A stretch of 48,119 nucleotides of DNA from an uncultured Clostridia bacterium (GCA_947587085.1 CANPXX010000005.1:1-48119); one strand, 5' to 3'; positions 39,013-47,459 are shown, counted from the stretch's first letter. The notes: generated by a model from the sequence alone, not told the origin. Translations and numbers: made by a program.

Positions 39013-39744
39013 GTGAATCCTGTCAAGTCTGTCATCAAATTTTTACACCGTTACGACGAGACGCACAACTTCACCTGCGACGTGTGCGGGCGGGAGGTCT
39101 TTGGCGGCGAGCGCGTGTGCGAGCATTGCATGCGCGCCCTTCCCTTCAACGACGGCGCGATCTGTCCGCTCTGCGGCAGGCGGGTGAAGGAGGCGGGCGT
39201 CTGTCTCGAATGCAAGAGGAGACCGCCCGCGGTGGACAGGGCGCGTTCGGCGTTCGTGCACGAGGGGGAGGCGGCGCGGCTCGTGGTGCGCTTCAAGCGG
39301 GGAGAAAAGTATCTTGCGCGCACCCTCGCGGAACTTGCGCTCCCCTGCTTCGTGCGGGAATTTTCCGCCTTCGACGCCCTCGTCTTTGTCCCCATGACGG
39401 AGCGCGCAAGGCGCAAGCGCGGCTACAACCAATCCCGACTCTTTGCGGAGGAGATCGGCGCGCGGGTGGGGAGTCCCGTGCTCGCCGCCGCCGTGAAGCG
39501 GAGGGAGACAAAGATGCAGAAGGCGCTCGGGCGGGACGCGCGCGAAAACAATCTCAAGGGCTGTTTCCGCGCCGCGGGCGATGTGAAGGGACTGCGCCTC
39601 GTCCTCATCGACGACACCTACACCACGGGCGCGACGGTGGGCGAGCTCGCCGCCGTCCTTCGCCGTGCGGGCGCGCAGAGCGTAGAGGCGTTCACCTTTA
39701 CGGGCGTGGAGGACAAGCATCCCTTCGGAAAGCGGGAGGAGTAG
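39013..39744 (+). CDS. comFC: ComF family phosphoribosyltransferase-like protein (ComFC)
   Basis: A 243-residue ComFC/GntX-type protein. The N-terminus has a four-cysteine zinc module, CDVCGREVFGGERVCEHC and CPLCGRRVKEAGVCLEC, followed by a PRTase fold: VVRFKRGEKYLARTLAELA, FVPMTERARRKRGYNQSRLFAEEI and the PRPP-binding loop LVLIDDTYTTGATVGE (~200-215). In naturally competent bacteria ComFC helps DNA uptake; in non-competent species it remains as a widespread protein of unclear substrate. No comFA helicase gene lies beside it here. GTG 39013 follows GGAGGGAG; promoter at 38957-38985. Confidence 0.92.
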   Translation: MNPVKSVIKFLHRYDETHNFTCDVCGREVFGGERVCEHCMRALPFNDGAICPLCGRRVKEAGVCLECKRRPPAVDRARSAFVHEGEAARLVVRFKRGEKYLARTLAELALPCFVREFSAFDALVFVPMTERARRKRGYNQSRLFAEEIGARVGSPVLAAAVKRRETKMQKALGRDARENNLKGCFRAAGDVKGLRLVLIDDTYTTGATVGELAAVLRRAGAQSVEAFTFTGVEDKHPFGKREE

Positions 39745-39773
39745 TCTCCCGCACATCCTGCTTCCATATTTTT

Positions 39774-39801
39774 TCCCTCCGAGGCGCGGAGGGATTTTTT
39801 T
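39774..39801 (+). terminator. Intrinsic terminator after comFC
   Basis: Stem TCCCTCCG/CGGAGGGA (39774-39781 and 39787-39794), then TTTTTTT. Between here and 39952 I see no gene; the stretch ends in AT-rich DNA that probably carries the next promoter. Confidence 0.85.
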
Positions 39802-39952
39802 CTGTCCGCATGCGGGACAGGGCGGTGCATATTCGGGCGGGGAGCGGAATAAGGATAAGACGGACGGGCGTGGAAAACGACAAACCGAGTCGGGATTCGT
39901 CAAAGCACCCGAAGATTCTCCGAGAAAAATATTTTATCATATAGGTGTTGCA

Positions 39953-40723
39953 ATGCGGTTTTTCACCATTCGCCTCAAAAGCGTCGCGCTTGCGGGGGCG
40001 CTCGTGCTCCTTCTCGGCGCGGGCATGCTCACGGCAAACGCCGCGGGCGCCCAGACGGTCTATCGGAGCGGCGCGCGGTCGCTTCCCATCTATTCGGTGG
40101 ACCGCGACGACAACAAGGTGGCGCTCTCCTTCGACTGCGCGTGGGGGGTGGAGCACACCGACGCCATCCTCCGCTGTCTCTCGGAGGCGAAGGTGCGCGT
40201 CACCTTCTTCATGGTGGAATTCTGGACGACGCGCTATCCCGAATACGTCAAGAAGATCGACGCCGCCTCCCACGAGATCGGCACGCACAGCTCGACGCAT
40301 TCATACATGTCCCGCCAGAGCGAGCTCGAGATCAAGGAGGAGCTGACGGCTTCCTCGGCGGCGATCACCGCCGTCACGGGCAAGCGGGTGGAACTCTTCC
40401 GTCCGCCGTACGGCGACTATGACGATCTTCTCATCGACACCGCCCGCGCCGAGGGTTTTTATCCCATCCAATGGGACGTGGACTCCCTCGATTGGAAGGA
40501 CCTCTCGGCGGCGGACATCGCCACGCGGGTGACCGAGCGCGTGAAGAGCGGCTCCATCATCCTCATGCACAACAACGGATTGCACACGGCGGAGGCGCTC
40601 CCCATCGTCATCGATACCCTCCGCGCGCGCGGGTTCGAGTTCGTCCCCATCGGCGAGCTCATATACAGGGAGAATTACACCATCGACTCCGCGGGGCGCC
40701 AGCACCCCAACGGGGCGGCATAG
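39953..40723 (+). CDS. Polysaccharide deacetylase, PdaB-like (CE4)
   Basis: A 256-residue secreted or membrane-anchored NodB-homology enzyme. The N-terminal hydrophobic stretch (~9-31: VALAGALVLLLGAGMLTANA) is a signal peptide or anchor. NodB motif 1 is ALSFDCAWGVEHTD, in which the canonical TFDDGP becomes SFDCAWG, as in PdaB-type proteins that replace the second Asp. Motif 2 is HEIGTHSSTHSYM, with two zinc-ligand histidines. Motif 3 is LFRPPYGDYDD, then QWDVDSLDW and IILMHNN. PdaB maintains spore cortex or envelope in sporulating Bacillota, which agrees with yyaC in this window. A weak AGGTG site precedes ATG 39953. ssb follows after 30 nt. Confidence 0.9.
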   Translation: MRFFTIRLKSVALAGALVLLLGAGMLTANAAGAQTVYRSGARSLPIYSVDRDDNKVALSFDCAWGVEHTDAILRCLSEAKVRVTFFMVEFWTTRYPEYVKKIDAASHEIGTHSSTHSYMSRQSELEIKEELTASSAAITAVTGKRVELFRPPYGDYDDLLIDTARAEGFYPIQWDVDSLDWKDLSAADIATRVTERVKSGSIILMHNNGLHTAEALPIVIDTLRARGFEFVPIGELIYRENYTIDSAGRQHPNGAA

Positions 40724-40753
40724 GGATACAGAACGGAATAATGGAGGTACCGT

Positions 40754-41440
40754 ATGGAATACAATGCGGAAAAGAACAACAAGGTGTACTTTATGGGCGA
40801 GATCGTCTCCGAAGCGACCTTCTCGCATGAGGTGTACGGCGAGGGCTTCTATGAGCTCTTCGTGAAGGTGATGCGCCTCTCGGGGCAGGCGGACATTCTG
40901 CCCGTCACCATCTCGGAGCGGCTGATCCGCGGGAACAATCTGACCATCGGCTCCGAGATCGCGGCGGTGGGACAGTTCCGCAGTTACAATAAGTTAGAGG
41001 GGGGCAGGTCCCGCCTCATGCTCACCGTGTTCGTGCGCGAGCTCGTCGATCCGGAGACCTCCAACCGCAATCCCAACGGCATCGTGCTCTCGGGCTATAT
41101 CTGCAAGCCGCCCGTCTACCGCACCACTCCCTTCAACCGCGAGATCGCCGATCTCCTCCTCGCTGTCAACCGCGCCTATAACAAGTCCGACTATATCCCC
41201 TGCATCGCGTGGGGGCGCAACGCCCGCTTTGTGCAGAACCTTAAAGTGGGCGACCGCGTCGCGCTCTCGGGGCGCATCCAGAGCAGGGAGTACCAGAAGC
41301 GCCTCTCGGAGACGGAGACAGTCACCATGACGGCGTACGAGGTCTCCGTGTCCAAGCTCGCCGCCTTCGACGACAGTGAAAATTTCGACCTCGACGGCGA
41401 GTTCGACCTGTACGCGATGCCCTCGCGGGACAATGCCTGA
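40754..41440 (+). CDS. Single-stranded DNA-binding protein, two-OB-fold type
   Basis: A 228-residue SSB-family protein. Ordinary bacterial SSBs have one OB fold and about 150-180 residues; this one has two. OB 1: residues 5-100 (NNKVYFMGEIVSEATFSHEV, GSEIAAVGQFRSYNK). OB 2: ~108-210 (NGIVLSGYICKPPVYRTTPF, NREIADLLLAVNRAYNKSDY, IPCIAWGRNARFVQNLKVGD, RVALSGRIQSREYQK). The second has the classic SSB pattern, whereas the acidic, DNA-partner-binding tail tip seen in SSBs (DDDIPF) is absent; the end is EFDLYAMPSRDNA. ATG 40754 follows TGGAGG. It may be a Clostridia paralogue acting beside the main SSB. Confidence 0.86.
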   Translation: MEYNAEKNNKVYFMGEIVSEATFSHEVYGEGFYELFVKVMRLSGQADILPVTISERLIRGNNLTIGSEIAAVGQFRSYNKLEGGRSRLMLTVFVRELVDPETSNRNPNGIVLSGYICKPPVYRTTPFNREIADLLLAVNRAYNKSDYIPCIAWGRNARFVQNLKVGDRVALSGRIQSREYQKRLSETETVTMTAYEVSVSKLAAFDDSENFDLDGEFDLYAMPSRDNA

Positions 41441-41470
41441 GCGCCCGCGGCGGAAAGGGCGGGCAACCGC

Positions 41471-41499
41471 TTGACTTTGCGCGCCGTATCGTGTACAAT
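41471..41499 (+). promoter_or_regulatory. Promoter of the isochorismatase-like gene
   Basis: -35 TTGACT (41471-41476), 17-nt spacer, -10 TACAAT (41494-41499), 24 nt before the ATG. Confidence 0.8.
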
Positions 41500-41523
41500 G
41501 GGAGCACATACAAAGGAGCTCCC

Positions 41524-42066
41524 ATGTCTCATTTTGCGATTCTCGTCATCGACCTTTTGAACGACTTTCTCTCGGGCGCGCTTCGGTGCGACCGCGCGGC
41601 GGAGGCGCTTCCCGAAACGGCGCGCCTCTTGGACGGCGCGCGGGCGGCGGGCGTGCCCGTGATCTTCTGTTGCGACGCCCACCGCAGGGAGGACCCCGAG
41701 CTCGCCGTGTGGGGCGAACACGCGCTCGAGGGGAGCGCGGGGGCGGAGATCGCGGCGGGGCTGTGTTCGGATAAGGACAGCGTCGTCCGCAAGCGCGCCT
41801 ATTCCGCCTTCTTCGGCACCGACCTCGACCGCATCCTGCGCGAGGCGGGCGCGGATGCGGTGGTGCTCGTCGGCATACAGGCGCACATCTGCGTCCAACA
41901 TACGGCGGCGGACGCCTTCTTCCGCGGCTACCGCGTCGTGCTCGCGGACGGGCTCGTCGAGGCGTTCACCGAGGGGCAGAGAGAGGAAGCGATCCGCTAC
42001 ATGCACGAGATGTATGCGGCGGAGCGCATCGGCGTGGACGAGCTCCTCGCTTGCTTCCGTGGATAA
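41524..42066 (+). CDS. Isochorismatase-family cysteine hydrolase
   Basis: A 180-residue alpha/beta hydrolase of the isochorismatase/nicotinamidase superfamily. The catalytic triad is visible: Asp in LVIDLLNDFL (~9), Lys in VVRKRAYSAFFGTDL (~83) and the nucleophile Cys in VLVGIQAHICVQHTAADAF (~123). The cis-peptide GIQAHICVQHT replaces the common GxxTDxCVxxTA, so substrate specificity may differ. No metal-site histidine cluster typical of nicotinamidase (DxH...H) is obvious apart from CDAHRRED. ATG 41524 follows AAAGGAG. It overlaps the acyltransferase gene start by 8 nt, so the two are probably one operon. Confidence 0.9.
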   Translation: MSHFAILVIDLLNDFLSGALRCDRAAEALPETARLLDGARAAGVPVIFCCDAHRREDPELAVWGEHALEGSAGAEIAAGLCSDKDSVVRKRAYSAFFGTDLDRILREAGADAVVLVGIQAHICVQHTAADAFFRGYRVVLADGLVEAFTEGQREEAIRYMHEMYAAERIGVDELLACFRG

Positions 42067-42883
42067 GCCGTCGCGTCCCCGCACGCGGCGGGAAAAGATC
42101 GAGGGGATCCAGCGCACGTTGGAGGCGTACCGCCGCTTCGACCGCGAGACCATCCCCTATGGCGACAATTGGAAGATGCCCGACGCGGACTACCACTACC
42201 GCCAGCCGTGGTACGAGCGCATCGTCACGGGATTTTGGCGGACGCTCATGGGGCTGCTCGGACCGCTCCTCGTGCGGATCGCCTTCGGCGCGCGCGTCGT
42301 GGGACGGAAAAACCTGCGCGCCGTCAAGGGCGAGGGGTGCATCTCCGTCTGCAACCACTTCCACTATCTCGATACCCTCTTCGTGCGGGAGGCGATCGGA
42401 CACTTCGGCTCCTTCCATACGATGGCGCCGTGGAACAACAAGGGGGGCATCGGAGGACACATCGTGCGGCACGGCGGCATGTGGCCGTTCAGCGCCAACC
42501 TCGCCGCCACCAAACACCTCAACGCCGAGATGGAGCGCCGACTCCGTCAGGGCAAGCGGGTGAACTTCTATGCCGAGCAGGTGATGTGGTGGAACTATCA
42601 GAAGCCGCGTCCCATGAAGGACGGCGCCTTCCATTACGCCGTGAAGTTCGGTGTGCCCGTCCTCCCCGTGTTCTGCACCTTCTCCAAGCGGAAGGGGGGC
42701 GGCATCAAGAAGCTCCGAATCCATATCCTGCCCGCCGTCCGCCCCGACTCTTCCCTTCCCCGCCGCGAATGCGTGCAGAGGATGCGCGAATGCGCGGAGG
42801 CGGAATGGAAGCAATGCTACGAGGAGGCGTACGGCATCCCCCTCGTCTATGAAGAGGACCGAAGATCGCGAAAGGAAGAATAG
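42059..42883 (+). CDS. 1-acyl-glycerol-3-phosphate acyltransferase-like protein (PlsC family)
   Basis: A 274-residue membrane-associated acyltransferase. Motif I is the H(X)4D signature in CNHFHYLDTLFVREAIG (~102). The region equivalent to motif III (FPEG) reads NFYAEQVMWWNYQKPRPMKD, so FPEGxR is replaced by YAEQ. KFGVPVLPVFCTFSKRKGGG corresponds to the later conserved block. A hydrophobic segment (~58-80, RIVTGFWRTLMGLLGPLLVR) can dip into the membrane. The start is uncertain: GTG 42059 gives the best coverage and overlaps the upstream stop, but no strong ribosome site is visible. The family makes phosphatidic acid or acylates other lipids. It is followed by 66 nt of spacer before repeat cluster F. 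Confidence 0.82.
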   Translation: MDKPSRPRTRREKIEGIQRTLEAYRRFDRETIPYGDNWKMPDADYHYRQPWYERIVTGFWRTLMGLLGPLLVRIAFGARVVGRKNLRAVKGEGCISVCNHFHYLDTLFVREAIGHFGSFHTMAPWNNKGGIGGHIVRHGGMWPFSANLAATKHLNAEMERRLRQGKRVNFYAEQVMWWNYQKPRPMKDGAFHYAVKFGVPVLPVFCTFSKRKGGGIKKLRIHILPAVRPDSSLPRRECVQRMRECAEAEWKQCYEEAYGIPLVYEEDRRSRKEE

Positions 42884-42949
42884 GCTGATGGAAGAGAAAT
42901 AGAACGAAAAAAGAACGCGGAAAGAACGATAGAATGCGACACCAGCAAT

Positions 42950-43660
42950 ATGCGGGCGGGCGCTCCTCACGGAGCGCCCGCCCGCACGTTCTTTATTGTC
43001 TAAGGGCGGCACGCCCCGATTGCGGCTTCTGATTGTATTACTAAAATCGGCACAAGCCGTAGGCGAAGTAGCGCGAAGCGCGAAGTAGCCGTAAGGCGTA
43101 GCGCCAAGGGGCAGCCTCTTCCAATTGTCATTTTGAGCGAAGTGAGCGAAGCGAACGAAGTCGAAAAATCTCTGCCTTGTTATAATGCGGTAGAGATGTT
43201 TCGACTTTGGCTACGCCTTCGCTCAACATGACATAAAAGAAGCGGCTTCGCCTCCGCTACTTCGCGCTCGTGCGCCGCTACGCGTCGGGCAACATGACAT
43301 TAAAGAAACGCCTTTCTATTAAATTGACTCGCGCGGAGCAAAATCGCATTTTGCGGAGCGCGCCCCAATTTGCGCGGCTCGCCCGCGCTTGTTGTCGGAG
43401 CAAGCGATAAAGAGCCCCAACCGCGTTTCCCATCCACGCCCATTTCCGTCGCGAAATTCTTTGCCCACATTATAAGAACACGCGCGATGCAAGTGCGAAG
43501 CATTCTAATTGTCATGCTGAGCCTGTCGAAGCATCTCTACCTTATTATGAAGTAGAGATGTTTCGACACGAGAGCCCACGTCCGCTGGACGTGGGCTCTC
43601 GGCTCAACATGACATAAAGGGAATGCACCGCGCGTGTCTATTCTATGAAGAATTTCGCGA
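42950..43660. repeat. Interspersed repeat cluster F (filled palindrome, minus orientation)
   Basis: 42950-43110 has a GGGCGCTCC/GGAGCGCCC hairpin, CCGCACGTTC and degenerate CGAAGTAGCGCGAAG modules. 43126-43233 is a TGTCATTTTGAGCG...CTCAACATGACA unit and 43234-43298 a partial second unit. 43325-43448 is the structured GC-rich segment in minus orientation. 43449-43660 is a filled palindrome: outer arms 43449-43461 and 43648-43660, inner arms ACACGCGCGATGC (43478-43490) and GCACCGCGCGTGT (43625-43637), with a single TGTCAT unit (43510-43614) inside. Read from the glycosyltransferase gene (stop at 43674), the arm starts 13 nt after the stop. No genes. Confidence 0.85.
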
Positions 43661-43673
43661 AAAAAGTAAAGTT

Positions 43674-44972
43674 TTATTTTTTAGTCTTATCGATGTCGAT
43701 GTTGTCGTATTGGCTCCGTTCGGTGTTCTTCCAGACGGGCGAAGTCCCCGTGCGCACATAGCGGCGGCTCTCCATGTAGATGGGGATATATTCGAGCAGA
43801 TAGAAGGGATTATAGAAGAGCATCGCGAGCCGCTCGCCCGCGGAGAGGGAGCGGAAGGCGTCCTTCTCGGCGAACATGGCGAGCACGCCGAAGAGGAACA
43901 GGAGGACGTACAGCACAATGAAGGGCGCCATGGTGAGAAGGGCGAGCGCCGCATACCAGCGGGGATTGCCGAGGGCGGCATAGGCGATCGTGACGACCGC
44001 GCCCGCCACCATGCACGCCGACGTCGCCGCGGCGAAGAGGACGAGGGGGGCGATGCCGAAGAAGTATTCGCGCTCGCCGCTCGTGTATTTCCCGCGCGAG
44101 CGCACCTGCGCGCGGATCTGTTCCTTATACTTTTTGTCGCATTGGGCGTATCCCGTGAGCCAGCGCACGCGGCGGTTGTGGTTCTCGCTCCGCCCGAGCG
44201 CCTCCTCGGTGTAGAGGATGGCATAGGGATAGAACATGGAGCGGAAGCCGCGGACGAGGCTGTCGAGTTTGAGCTCGTAGTCCTCGGTGAGCGTGCGGTA
44301 GGGCCAGCCGCCCAGCTCCTCGATCACGTTGCGGCGGAGCATCATGCCCTGTCCGCACAGATTGAGGGGGATGTCCTTGCGCATGCGGTAGGTGTTTCCG
44401 AGGTCGTCGATGATGGGCCATGTGAGCGCCGAACAGTTGGAGAACACCGTGCGGTTCTGTTTTCCGCCCAAAAAGTTTTTGGCGTATTTGCGGGTGATGT
44501 AGATGTCGTAATCGTGTTCGAGGGCGTTGTTCAGCTCGCTCAGATACCGCGAATCGAGCACGGCGTCCGCGTCCACGATGACGAAGGCGTCGTACGATTC
44601 GCGCTCCTGTTGGGAGAGCGCCTTGAAGTAGCCGTCCAGCGCGTCCCCCTTGCGGGTCTGTTCGGGGACAACGGTCACGCGCGCGCCGCGCGCCTCGGCT
44701 AGCGCCACGGTGGGGTCGCTTGGATCCTTCACGATCACGTTCACCGTGAAGAAGGCGGGGTCGTAATCCTGCCTGTCGATGGAATCGAACAGGTCGCCTA
44801 TGATCTTGCTCTCGTCGCGCGCGGGCACGACGACGGCGATGCGGCGCTTCTCGGCGGCACGCCGATAGGGAGGCTTGCGGAAGGCATAGCGGAAGCCGAA
44901 GAGTTTCGGAAGATAGAGAATGACGGCGAGGCCGGTCAATACCACATATGCGATCAAGATTGCAACGATCAC
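43674..44972 (-). CDS. Family 2 glycosyltransferase with membrane helices
   Basis: A 432-residue integral membrane GT2 enzyme of the cellulose-synthase/hyaluronan-synthase-like type. One N-terminal helix (~2-22) is followed by the catalytic domain (~45-300): RIAVVVPARDESKIIGDLFD, nucleotide-sugar/metal motif FVIVDADAVLDSRYL (the DxD), acceptor motif LTEDYELKL and a late RxxRW motif (NRRVRWLTGYAQCDKKY). Three helices follow at ~315-340, ~345-375 and ~405-415. It probably adds sugar to a lipid or exports a short glycan; the product is unknown. GTG 44972 follows GGAGGAGG and a near-consensus promoter at 45021-44993. It lies directly beside glyS on the same strand but is transcribed separately. 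Confidence 0.88.
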   Translation of the reverse strand: MIVAILIAYVVLTGLAVILYLPKLFGFRYAFRKPPYRRAAEKRRIAVVVPARDESKIIGDLFDSIDRQDYDPAFFTVNVIVKDPSDPTVALAEARGARVTVVPEQTRKGDALDGYFKALSQQERESYDAFVIVDADAVLDSRYLSELNNALEHDYDIYITRKYAKNFLGGKQNRTVFSNCSALTWPIIDDLGNTYRMRKDIPLNLCGQGMMLRRNVIEELGGWPYRTLTEDYELKLDSLVRGFRSMFYPYAILYTEEALGRSENHNRRVRWLTGYAQCDKKYKEQIRAQVRSRGKYTSGEREYFFGIAPLVLFAAATSACMVAGAVVTIAYAALGNPRWYAALALLTMAPFIVLYVLLFLFGVLAMFAEKDAFRSLSAGERLAMLFYNPFYLLEYIPIYMESRRYVRTGTSPVWKNTERSQYDNIDIDKTKK

Positions 44973-44992
44973 GGCTCGTCCTCCTCCGTTTC

Positions 44993-45021
44993 ATTATACA
45001 GGCGAAAAAAAGGATTGTCAA
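44993..45021 (-). promoter_or_regulatory. Glycosyltransferase gene promoter
   Basis: Minus strand: -35 TTGACA (45021-45016), 17-nt spacer, -10 TATAAT (44998-44993). A full consensus match on both boxes, so expression is probably strong. Confidence 0.9.
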
Positions 45022-45098
45022 ACGGTTGTGCGCGCAAACGGCGGAATTTTTCTTGGGCGGGAGCCTCCGCTTTGGGCGGCGGGCGGCTGTTTTCCGCC

Positions 45099-45128
45099 GA
45101 AAACGCCCCGCGCGGAGGGCGCGGGGCG
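45099..45128 (-). terminator. Intrinsic terminator after glyS
   Basis: Minus strand: stem CGCCCCGCG/CGCGGGGCG (45128-45120 and 45112-45104), 7-nt loop, then TTTTC. Confidence 0.75.
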
Positions 45129-45142
45129 CAAAACGGAGCTGC

Positions 45143-46516
45143 TTAGAAGCGGGTCTTTTCGGTGAGGAAGGCGACGACCTCCTCGGGGGAGAGGCGGATC
45201 TGCTCCATCGTATCGCGGTCGCGCACCGTCACGGTGCCGTTTTCGAGGGTGTCGAAATCCACCGTGAGGCAGTAGGGGGTGCCGATCTCGTCCTGTCGGC
45301 GGTAGCGCTTGCCGATGGAGCCCGCCTCGTCGTAGACGACGGGGAAGGAAGATCGGAGCGCCGTCCAGAGCTCCCTCGCCTTGGGGGCGAGATTCTTTTG
45401 CAGGGGGAGGACCGCCGCCTTGTATGCGGCGATGGCGGGGTGGAAGTGCAAAACGTTGCGCACGTCGCCGCCCTCGAGCGTCTCCTCGTCGTACGCCTCG
45501 CACAGCGTGGCGAGCATGAGGCGGTCGGCGCCGATGGAGTATTCGATGACGTAGGGGATGTACTTCTCCCCGCTGACGGGATCGACGTACATCATCCCCT
45601 TCCCCGAATATTCCTGATGACGGGTGAGGTCGTAATCGGTGCGGTTGTGGATGCCGTTGAGCTCCTGCCAGCCCATGGGGTAGAGATATTGGATGTCGCA
45701 CGCCGCCTTCGCATAGTGGGCGAGCTTGTCGTGGTCGTGGAAGCGCAGATGATCGGGCGAGAAGCCGAGGTCGGTCAAGAAGCGCATCGCCTTCTCCTTG
45801 AACTCCGCATAGTATTGCCCGTCGGTGCCCTCCTTGCAGAACCATTGGTGCTCCATCTGTTCGAATTCGATGGTGCGGAAGATGAAGTTCCCGGGCGTGA
45901 TCTCGTTGCGGAACGCCTTGCCGATCTGCGCGATGCCGAAGGGGACCTTGGCGCGCGTCGTGCGCTGGACGTTGAGGAAATTCACGAATTCGCCCTGCGC
46001 CGTCTCGGGGCGGAGATAGATCTTGTTCTGGCTCTCGTCGGTCACGCCGCGGGAGGTCTCGAACATGAGGTTGAAGGTGCGGATGGGAGTCCAGTCGAAG
46101 CCGCCGCAGTTGGGACAATGCACCTTGTGTTCGGCGATGTACGCCTCCATCTCGGCGTTCGTCATGAGGTCGGGATTGACGGTCCCCTTGGAATGCGCCT
46201 CGATGAGGTTGTCGGCGCGGTGGCGGGTCTTGCACGCCTTGCAGTCCATCTTGGGGTCGGAGAAGGAGGTGGTGTGTCCGCTCGCCTCCCATACGCGCGC
46301 GTTCATGAGGATGGCGGCGTCCACGCCGAACGAGTTGTCGCTCTCCTGCACGAAGCGCTTCCACCACGCCCGCTTTATATTGTTCTTGATCTCCACTCCC
46401 ACGGGGCCGTAGTCCCACGTGTTTCCCATGCCGCCGTAGATCTCGCTCCCCGGGAAGATGATGCCGCGCGCCTTGCACAGCGCGACGAGTTTCTCCATCG
46501 TGACCGCACTTGCCAT
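45143..46516 (-). CDS. glyS: Glycyl-tRNA synthetase, homodimeric type
   Basis: A 457-residue class II GlyRS of the alpha2 type, in contrast to the alpha2beta2 glyQ/glyS form of many bacteria. Signature sequences: TMEKLVALCKARGIIFPGSE, GMGNTWDYGPVGVEIKNNIK, the CxxC zinc site (MDCKACKTRHRAD and VHCPNCGGF), motif 2 FRNEITPGNFIFRTIEFEQM and motif 3 YSIGADRLMLATL. The C-terminal anticodon-binding domain ends RLSPEEVVAFLTEKTRF. I use ATG 46516, which has a better spacing from GGAGA than the in-frame ATG at 46522. It has its own promoter (46576-46548) and terminator, and lies downstream of the PAP2 gene on the same strand. Confidence 0.96.
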   Translation of the reverse strand: MASAVTMEKLVALCKARGIIFPGSEIYGGMGNTWDYGPVGVEIKNNIKRAWWKRFVQESDNSFGVDAAILMNARVWEASGHTTSFSDPKMDCKACKTRHRADNLIEAHSKGTVNPDLMTNAEMEAYIAEHKVHCPNCGGFDWTPIRTFNLMFETSRGVTDESQNKIYLRPETAQGEFVNFLNVQRTTRAKVPFGIAQIGKAFRNEITPGNFIFRTIEFEQMEHQWFCKEGTDGQYYAEFKEKAMRFLTDLGFSPDHLRFHDHDKLAHYAKAACDIQYLYPMGWQELNGIHNRTDYDLTRHQEYSGKGMMYVDPVSGEKYIPYVIEYSIGADRLMLATLCEAYDEETLEGGDVRNVLHFHPAIAAYKAAVLPLQKNLAPKARELWTALRSSFPVVYDEAGSIGKRYRRQDEIGTPYCLTVDFDTLENGTVTVRDRDTMEQIRLSPEEVVAFLTEKTRF

Positions 46517-46547
46517 ATCCATTCTCCGCTTAAAAGTTTCTTGGAAT

Positions 46548-46576
46548 ATTCTACTTTGTTTTTTCCCGCGAGTCAA
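46548..46576 (-). promoter_or_regulatory. glyS promoter
   Basis: Minus strand: -35 TTGACT (46576-46571), 17-nt spacer, -10 TAGAAT (46553-46548). It starts 12 nt after the PAP2 stop, so glyS can be expressed independently. Confidence 0.8.
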
Positions 46577-46587
46577 GCGTTTTGATA

Positions 46588-47358
46588 TCAAATGCGGAGG
46601 AGGAAGAAGAGCGCCCGCGCGCCGAGCGTACAAAAGAGGGCGAGCGCCGCAAAGCAGACGGGCGCGGGCAGGAGGAGGGCGGGGAGGGCGGCGCACAGCC
46701 CCGCGGGGAGCCTCCACAGCCGCCGCGGGAAGGGGACGGGGGAGAGGGGGAACGCTTCGGAGAGCGCGACGCCGACCGCTCCCCCCGCAAGGAGGAACGC
46801 CGCCCGCAGAAATTCCGCGTCGGGGAAGAGGGGGAAGAGGAGGGGGACCGCAGCGAAGAGGGGGAAGGCGAACGAGGAGAGGGCGGGGGCAAGGAGGGCG
46901 GAGAGCGCGCCGAGGAGCACCCCCGCGAGGACGTCGCTCGGGTAATGCACGCCGAGGATGAGGCGGGACGCCGCCACGGCGAGGCACCATGCCCACGCGG
47001 CAAACCATGTCCACACCTTCCGCCGCGAAACGAGGGCATGGGAGAGGGCTCCCGCGAGCTGGGTATGTCCGCTCGGAAAGGAACGGTCGTCCCCGAGGGG
47101 CAGGAGGGCGGGGAAGGCGGGGCGCGCGGTCACGCCGACGGTATAGGGGCGGGGACGGGCGACGGCGCATTTGAGCGCGGCGCAAAGAGGGAGGGTGACG
47201 AGGAAGGAGGAGAGCGCCCGTCCGCCGCGGGCATCGAGCCAGAAGAAGGGCAGAACGGCGAGCGCCGAGACCTCCGCGAGGGCGGAGACAAAGGCGGCGG
47301 CGGTGAGAACGGCTGGCGTGCGGAGCGATTGCAAAAAGAGAAGAACGGCGCGGTCCAT
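46588..47358 (-). CDS. PAP2-family membrane phosphatase
   Basis: A 256-residue membrane protein with six or more helices and the three PAP2 motifs: [11 protein letters not shown] (~63-73), [13 protein letters not shown] (~92-104) and [16 protein letters not shown] (~129-144). The histidines in PSGH and GVHYPSD are the catalytic pair. Such enzymes remove phosphate from undecaprenyl pyrophosphate, phosphatidic acid or phosphatidylglycerophosphate. The extra C-terminal hydrophobic region (~180-256) is longer than in BcrC-type proteins. Codon use is extremely GC-rich. It starts with ATG 47358; a clear ribosome site is not visible upstream, so the start is the least certain element. The divergent neighbour is glnS. 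Confidence 0.88.
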   Translation of the reverse strand: MDRAVLLFLQSLRTPAVLTAAAFVSALAEVSALAVLPFFWLDARGGRALSSFLVTLPLCAALKCAVARPRPYTVGVTARPAFPALLPLGDDRSFPSGHTQLAGALSHALVSRRKVWTWFAAWAWCLAVAASRLILGVHYPSDVLAGVLLGALSALLAPALSSFAFPLFAAVPLLFPLFPDAEFLRAAFLLAGGAVGVALSEAFPLSPVPFPRRLWRLPAGLCAALPALLLPAPVCFAALALFCTLGARALFFLLRI

Positions 47359-47450
47359 GCGTCAAGTATGGGCACTTTGCGAAAAAAGCGGCGGATCTCC
47401 CCGAAATTAAAAAAAATACCTGCGAATCGGTATCATTTTTGCGGAGAATA

Positions 47451-47459
47451 TGCTATAAT
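47451..47459 (+). promoter_or_regulatory. glnS promoter, extended -10 type
   Basis: TGCTATAAT at 47451-47459 is a perfect extended -10 (TGn plus TATAAT). No good -35 lies 17 nt upstream, which an extended -10 can tolerate. Confidence 0.65.
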
